DNA of 64,000 bases. Origin: an uncultured Halomonas sp. (GTDB lineage Bacteria; Pseudomonadota; Gammaproteobacteria; Pseudomonadales; Halomonadaceae). A program made the translations under genes and the position numbers. Below the pieces are notes generated by a model. The model had not been told where the DNA came from, did not search any database, and worked only from the letters and a program-made list of their open reading frames with translations. This document shows positions 58,814 through 64,000 of this stretch, one piece after another (position 1 is the first letter of the stretch; each line of letters starts with the position of its first letter). The stretch lies in contig NZ_CANLFS010000003.1 of the NCBI RefSeq assembly GCF_947490095.1, positions 1 to 64,000 of the forward strand, read 5' to 3'.

Positions 58814-59625
58814 CAGCGTGGCTCGGCCTCGGCGATACGGAAACCGTAGTCGGCCAGGATCCGGCGCGCCTCCTCCTGCTGAAGCCAGGCATAGAAGGCC
58901 CGCGCGGTCTCACCGGCCCCTTTCACCAGCGCCATGCGCTGCACCAGGGGCCGATGCCACTCGGCTGGGATCATCACGAACTCGCTGCGTGCCGCCACGG
59001 CCGGCGCCAATGCCTGGGACCAGGCCACCAGGCCGCCGCGGGTATCCGCCGAGAGGGCAAAGCGGGTCGCCTGGGCGACGTTCTCCCCCAGCACTCGCAG
59101 TGGCTCGCTGGGCTCCCACAGCCCGGCATGGACCAATGCCTGTCGTGCCGCCACGCCGTAGGGGGCATGCTCGGGATTGGCCAGGGCGATACGCGCCCGC
59201 CCCTCTCCGGCGGCATGGGCCGCGACCGCCTCTCGCACCGCCGCCAGCGAGTCTTCCTCGCTGGGCAGGTGGCCCGGTTCCTGCTTTCTCTGCAGCCAAG
59301 CCAGCCGCCCCTCTGCATAGACCCGCCCCGTGTCCTCGAGGCGACCCGCCTCGTGCAGCGCCAGCACATAGGCCTCATCGGCGGAAAGGAAGAGCTCGAA
59401 GGGAGCACCCTGGCCGATCTGGCGGCGGAAGTTGCCCGACGAGCCGAAGTTGACCCGCAGCGACTCGCCTGTCTCGGCCTCGAATGCCTCGGCGAGACGC
59501 GGAAAGACCGCCTGCAGGGAAGAGGCCGCCGCCACGATAGGTGGCTTGGCCAGAGTCGGTGTGGACAGCAGTAGCGCAAGGCCCATCAGCAGGGCGCGAC
59601 ATCCTGAACGTATAAAGGGCCGCAT
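58813..59625 (-). CDS. modA: Molybdate ABC transporter binding protein ModA
   Basis: Periplasmic oxyanion receptor of 270 residues: signal peptide (IRSGCRALLMGLALLLSTPTLA) and ModA domain with AAASSLQAVFPRLAEAFEAETG (the Ser-rich oxyanion loop), FGSSGNFRRQIGQGAPFELFLSADE and IALANPEHAPYGVAARQALV. Tungstate is an alternative ligand. The ATG at 59625 has GGAG eight bases upstream. Confidence 0.88.
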   Translation of the reverse strand: MRPFIRSGCRALLMGLALLLSTPTLAKPPIVAAASSLQAVFPRLAEAFEAETGESLRVNFGSSGNFRRQIGQGAPFELFLSADEAYVLALHEAGRLEDTGRVYAEGRLAWLQRKQEPGHLPSEEDSLAAVREAVAAHAAGEGRARIALANPEHAPYGVAARQALVHAGLWEPSEPLRVLGENVAQATRFALSADTRGGLVAWSQALAPAVAARSEFVMIPAEWHRPLVQRMALVKGAGETARAFYAWLQQEEARRILADYGFRIAEAEPR

Positions 59626-59758
59626 GGCGGGGCTCCGCAAGGCATGAGTGGGCGCATTGTCCGACAGCCCGCCGGTGCCCACAACCCACACCACCGCGAG
59701 ACTCGGCGACACGGGCGCGGATGCAAGCCAATCTGATCGTCCCGGGCCGGCGCGGCAC

Positions 59759-60493
59759 TCAGCTCGTGGCAACGCCGGAGAAGATGCTGTGCAGGTCGGC
59801 CTCTTCCTCGCGGGGGCCGAGGTCGAGCAGCGCCTCGAGGCTTGCCAGGTGCGCAACGATGGCCTCCCTCGCGCCTTCGGCATCGCCCTTGCCCTGCCGG
59901 AGGGCGGCCAGCAGCGAGGGATGATCGCCCCTCAGATAGCAGGTGCTGAGGCTCGGCCGCTTGTAGAGGGCGATCACGATGGAGGTGCGCAGGATCAGAT
60001 CGGTGAGCATCGCGCCCAGCACACGATTCGGCGACTGATCGGCCAGCAAGTGGTGGATCGCCAGGGAGTGCTCGATACGCGCCGGCTCATCGCCACGCTC
60101 GTGGGCCTCGATCTCGCGTTCGACCTCGCGCTCGAGGCGCGCCGCCGTGACGGTGTCGAGGCCACCGGCCAGCAACGCGGCCACCTCGCCCTCGACCAGG
60201 CGCCGGGCGGCGAAGGTCTCGCGGGTCTCCTCGATGCTCGGCGCGCGGACCCGTGCCACCTGGTTGGGGCGCTGGTCTACCACGTGCTCGGAGGCGAGAC
60301 GAGTCAGGGCCTTGCGCACCACCGACCGACTGACCCCGAAGACCTCGCCCAGCGTCACCTCCGGCAGACGAGTGCCGGGAGGGAGGCGCTGCATCAACAC
60401 GGCGCGACGCACCTGGCCGACGATAAAACGATCGCTGATCCGATTGCCGGCCCTGGCGGCGGCCGCAACCTCTTCCTGCCAGGCACTGCTCAT
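59759..60493 (-). CDS. GntR-family regulator with FCD domain
   Basis: 244 residues: N-terminal winged helix (about 18-85, LPEVTLGEVFGVSRSVVRKALTRLASEHVV) and an all-helical FCD ligand domain (about 95-225) with the metal/ligand residues of the class (for example HSLAIHHLLAD and RGDHPSLLAAL). It reads in the same direction as the mod genes, 133 bases upstream of modA. A perfect palindrome TTGTATACAA 80 bases before the start is a probable autoregulatory site. FCD regulators usually respond to organic acids, so the nearby TRAP operon may be a target. Confidence 0.88.
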   Translation of the reverse strand: MSSAWQEEVAAAARAGNRISDRFIVGQVRRAVLMQRLPPGTRLPEVTLGEVFGVSRSVVRKALTRLASEHVVDQRPNQVARVRAPSIEETRETFAARRLVEGEVAALLAGGLDTVTAARLEREVEREIEAHERGDEPARIEHSLAIHHLLADQSPNRVLGAMLTDLILRTSIVIALYKRPSLSTCYLRGDHPSLLAALRQGKGDAEGAREAIVAHLASLEALLDLGPREEEADLHSIFSGVATS

Positions 60494-60895
60494 GGGGTCG
60501 CCCCTCCCGCTGCGTGACGAAAGGCCTCAGCTTGGCATGTTTTCCCATGACGGGCTACAGCCTACAGATGTCTTGTATACAAAAACCAGGCAAACCGAAG
60601 TCACTCGTCCTAGATTCATAGAATAACTGCAGGCTCTTCAGGTCCTTGGTTCACCAATAGCGGCTCATAATGTTCACTTTCGAAATCAATGCGGGAGAAG
60701 TATTGAAATAAGAACATCTGTATCGCAGTCTTCCCTGCAGAATACTCCGTATCGTTCATACTGGGAGATTCTATCGCACCACCGATCGGGAATACCCCGA
60801 CAGAAGCGCCGAGACCCGGGGCTGCTCGCCCTGGTTACGCTTGGCGCAAGCATGGGGGCCGAGTGTCCTCACAATGACAATATGGAGACAATGCC
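60494..60895. other. Divergent GntR / DJ-1 promoter interval
   Basis: Contains the palindrome at 60574-60583 and an AT-richer stretch than the neighbours (about 60570-60770). No protein or RNA gene recognised. Confidence 0.5.
60574..60583. promoter_or_regulatory. Candidate GntR/FCD operator
   Basis: Perfect palindrome TTGTATACAA, fitting the T-x-G-T...A-C-x-A half-site logic of FCD-type GntR proteins. Confidence 0.55.
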
Positions 60896-61477
60896 ATGGC
60901 TGCAAAACGCATCCTGATGCTGGTCGGTGACTTCGCCGAAGACTACGAGGTCATGGTGCCCTTCCAGGCACTGCTCATGGTGGGCCATCGAGTTGACGCC
61001 GTCTGCCCCGGCAAGGAGGCAGGCGACAAGATCAAGACCGCCATCCATGATTTCGAGGGTGACCAGACCTACACCGAGAAACGAGGCCATGACTTCACCC
61101 TCAACGCCACCTTCAAGGACGTGGAGGTAACGAACTACGATGCCCTGGTGATCGCCGGCGGGCGTGCCCCCGAGTATCTTCGCCTGGACCCCGAAGTCAT
61201 CGCGATGGTTCGCCACTTCGCGGAGGAAAACAAGCCACTCGCCGCCGTCTGCCACGGCGCCCAGGTACTCGCCGGGGCGGAAGTGATCGAGGGGCGGCGC
61301 GTGTCGGCCTACCCGGCCTGTGCCCCCGAGGTACGACTCGCCGGCGGGATCTACGCCGACATCGCGATCGACGGCGCCGAGACCGATGGCAACCTGGTCA
61401 CGGCACCGGCCTGGCCTGCCCACCCGGCCTGGCTCGCGGCCTTCCTGGAGGTACTGGGCACCCGCATTTCCCTTTGA
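60896..61477 (+). CDS. DJ-1/PfpI-family protein
   Basis: 193-residue cytoplasmic protein of the DJ-1/PfpI superfamily. The reactive cysteine is Cys119 in the nucleophile elbow [16 protein letters not shown], with His120 beside it and acidic partners near AEDYE (residues 14-18). The group includes the PfpI/YhbO-type proteins, linked to glyoxal or stress protection; protease activity should not be assumed. GGAGACAA precedes the ATG. It stands alone, followed by a hairpin. Confidence 0.85.
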   Translation: MAAKRILMLVGDFAEDYEVMVPFQALLMVGHRVDAVCPGKEAGDKIKTAIHDFEGDQTYTEKRGHDFTLNATFKDVEVTNYDALVIAGGRAPEYLRLDPEVIAMVRHFAEENKPLAAVCHGAQVLAGAEVIEGRRVSAYPACAPEVRLAGGIYADIAIDGAETDGNLVTAPAWPAHPAWLAAFLEVLGTRISL

Positions 61478-61498
61478 TCGCCCCCTGGCACCCACTCC

Positions 61499-61523
61499 GC
61501 GAGCGCCGATCATCGGCGCTCGC
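61499..61523 (+). terminator. Hairpin after the DJ-1 gene
   Basis: Perfect 11-bp stem GCGAGCGCCGA / TCGGCGCTCGC with a TCA loop, 21 bases after the stop; no T-run. Confidence 0.55.
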
Positions 61524-61576
61524 TGTCGCTCCTGCCCCTCCTTCAGCCACGAGTACGCGGCTCGGGAGCTCATATG

Positions 61577-61594
61577 ATGTTGTTAATCGAACGC
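61577..61594. promoter_or_regulatory. Candidate GlpR operator 1
   Basis: ATGTTGTTAATCGAACGC shares 12 of 18 positions with the palindromic glycerol-repressor consensus known from Escherichia coli (ATGTTCG...CGAACAT). It lies 225 bases before glpF. Confidence 0.4.
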
Positions 61595-61744
61595 AAACGG
61601 CCGCCCCTGCATTTTCAAAAGAACCACCTGGGCGCTCATGTCATGCCAGACAGCCTCGCATTAAACGAAAGCATGATTCCTGAAATATGATTTACAAACA
61701 ACAAATTATGTAAATGTCAGGCTAACAGCCAAGAAAGACATTGC

Positions 61745-61762
61745 AATGTTCGTTATCAGCTC
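61745..61762. promoter_or_regulatory. Candidate GlpR operator 2
   Basis: AATGTTCGTTATC matches the left half of the GlpR consensus fully, with a weaker right half. It is 57 bases before glpF, a good position for repression. Confidence 0.45.
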
Positions 61763-61818
61763 TTAGCTTTCACAAACGAACTGCACTGGCTTCCAGAACG
61801 ACAATCGAAGGAACTACC

Positions 61819-62682
61819 ATGACTCCCTTGCTGGGCGAAATCTTAGGCACCATGATCCTGATCATCTTCGGCGGCGGCGTTGTCGCCGGGGTGGTTCTCA
61901 AGCATTCCAAGGCCGAGGCGAGCGGCTGGATCGTCATCACCTTCGGCTGGGGCATGGGGGTCACCATGGCGATCTACGCGGTCGGCCAGTTCAGTGGCGC
62001 CCACATCAATCCCGCGGTCACCATCGCACTGGCGATCAACGGTGAATTTCCCTGGTCAAGAGTGCCGGGTTATGTGCTCGCCCAGCTGCTCGGCGCCTTC
62101 ATCGGCGCGGTGGTGGTCTGGCTGCATTACTACCCTCACTGGGAAAAGACCGAGAACCAGGCCGCCAAGCTGGCCGTCTTCTCTACCGACCCTGCCATCT
62201 CTCACACGCCTTCCAACCTGATGAGCGAGGTCATCGGAACCTTCGTGCTGGTACTGAGCGTTCTTTCCATCGGCGCCAATGACTTTACCGAGGGACTCAA
62301 CCCCCTGATCATCGGCCTGCTGATCCTTGCCATCGGCCTGTCACTCGGCGGCACCACCGGTTATGCCATCAACCCGGCCCGTGACCTGGGGCCGCGCCTG
62401 GCTCACTGGATCCTGCCCATCGCCGGCAAGGGCGGATCGAACTGGAAGTATGCCTGGGTGCCCGTCGTGGGGCCGTTAATCGGCGGCGCTGCCGGCGGGC
62501 TCTTCTATCGCTACGTCTTTATCGAGGGAAGCTCACTGGCGCTGGCGATTGCCTTGTCGATGATCCTGGCATGCCCGGTCATCGTGTCCCTCTTCACACA
62601 GCGCCGCAAGAAGCAGCATCTCCTCGCCGAGATGCCGGCGACTGGCGCCCTTGGCGCCGCCGATGCCCACCATCAGGGCTGA
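61819..62682 (+). CDS. glpF: Glycerol uptake facilitator GlpF
   Basis: Aquaglyceroporin of 287 residues with six helices and the two NPA-type half-helices: GAHINPAVTIALA and GYAINPARDLGPR. The Asp after the second NPAR is typical of glycerol channels rather than water channels. The C-terminal tail is longer than usual (about 255-287), with a basic stretch QRRKKQ. AAGGAA supports the ATG. glpK follows 60 bases later. Glycerol enters by facilitated diffusion and is trapped by phosphorylation. Confidence 0.92.
   Translation: MTPLLGEILGTMILIIFGGGVVAGVVLKHSKAEASGWIVITFGWGMGVTMAIYAVGQFSGAHINPAVTIALAINGEFPWSRVPGYVLAQLLGAFIGAVVVWLHYYPHWEKTENQAAKLAVFSTDPAISHTPSNLMSEVIGTFVLVLSVLSIGANDFTEGLNPLIIGLLILAIGLSLGGTTGYAINPARDLGPRLAHWILPIAGKGGSNWKYAWVPVVGPLIGGAAGGLFYRYVFIEGSSLALAIALSMILACPVIVSLFTQRRKKQHLLAEMPATGALGAADAHHQG

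Positions 62683-64000
<1,318 letters not shown>

Larger units (their letters stand above)
61478..61818. other. Interval before glpF
   Basis: Holds the terminator hairpin at 61499-61523 and two GlpR-like sites, embedded in AT-rich DNA (about 61600-61760) that is the probable glpF promoter. No gene recognised. Confidence 0.5.

Overview
The window is GC-rich DNA from a gammaproteobacterium, most likely Halomonas or a close relative in the Halomonadaceae. The main evidence is a complete ectoine-degradation set (doeA, doeB, doeX, doeC, doeD), TRAP transporters with a coupled universal stress protein, LysO, DauA-like SulP and an ErbR-type alcohol regulator. No rRNA, tRNA, CRISPR array, insertion sequence or phage gene was recognised. 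The layout is that of an ordinary chromosome with a few decayed gene remnants. Assignment to genus is inference.

Layout. 0-4 kb: maltose-type ABC importer (malE-malF-malG, no malK in view). 4-10 kb, minus strand: SulP anion transporter coupled to a tandem UspA protein, an EamA exporter, and a slipin/NfeD membrane-protease pair, followed by a decayed GGDEF remnant. 10-23.5 kb: an unusual locus. It holds a periplasmic cytochrome c with a Glu/Ala/Gly/Gln repeat, a YnjB-YnjC-YnjD ABC transporter, a fused TVP38 membrane domain plus flavin disulfide reductase, an ECF sigma factor with a small zinc-finger anti-sigma factor, DUF302 and DinB-like proteins, a short exported Glu-rich repeat protein, a tubulin-tyrosine-ligase-like enzyme fused to a PqqD-like domain, and a YnjE-like sulfurtransferase. 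23.5-31 kb: HAD phosphatase/dehalogenase and the ectoine-degradation genes. 31-39.9 kb: ghrA, a nicotinate phosphoribosyltransferase remnant, DUF3108, lysO, a BaeSR/CpxAR-like two-component system with a Spy-like target, DUF1499, a CCGSC mini-protein, a secreted protein and CreA. 40-48.9 kb: DauA-like SulP, alcohol and aldehyde dehydrogenases, LuxR-type regulator, hybrid histidine kinase, FIST sensor and a DUF2189 protein. 49-60.5 kb, minus strand: TAXI-type TRAP transporter with UspA, DctPQM TRAP transporter, DUF192, modABC and a GntR regulator. 60.9-64 kb: DJ-1/PfpI protein and glpF-glpK (glpK runs off the end).

The most interesting region is 10.2-23.4 kb. A 27-base promoter-like element (TGTAAGGA, 14 bases, CGAC) with identical spacing lies in front of the ABC operon, the TVP38-reductase and the TTL-PqqD operon, and a weaker copy faces the cytochrome gene. 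These surround the ECF sigma gene, so the genes probably form one sigma-controlled regulon. Inside it, two exported proteins share an arginine-rich leader and a Glu-rich repeat, and a neighbouring enzyme combines an amino-acid ligase of the tubulin-modifying family with a leader-binding (RRE-type) fold. I propose a leader-guided amino-acid-ligation system acting on acidic repeat proteins, linked to a periplasmic redox or sulfur stress response. The chemistry is inference.

Elsewhere the genes form recognisable functional groups. Ectoine is hydrolysed by DoeA, deacetylated by DoeB, transaminated by DoeD and oxidised to aspartate by DoeC under the Lrp-type DoeX. Ethanol-type alcohols are oxidised by Adh and an ExaC-like dehydrogenase under the divergent LuxR regulator. 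The envelope two-component system has 11-base phased TTGCAC repeats in front of both its own genes and the Spy-like gene.
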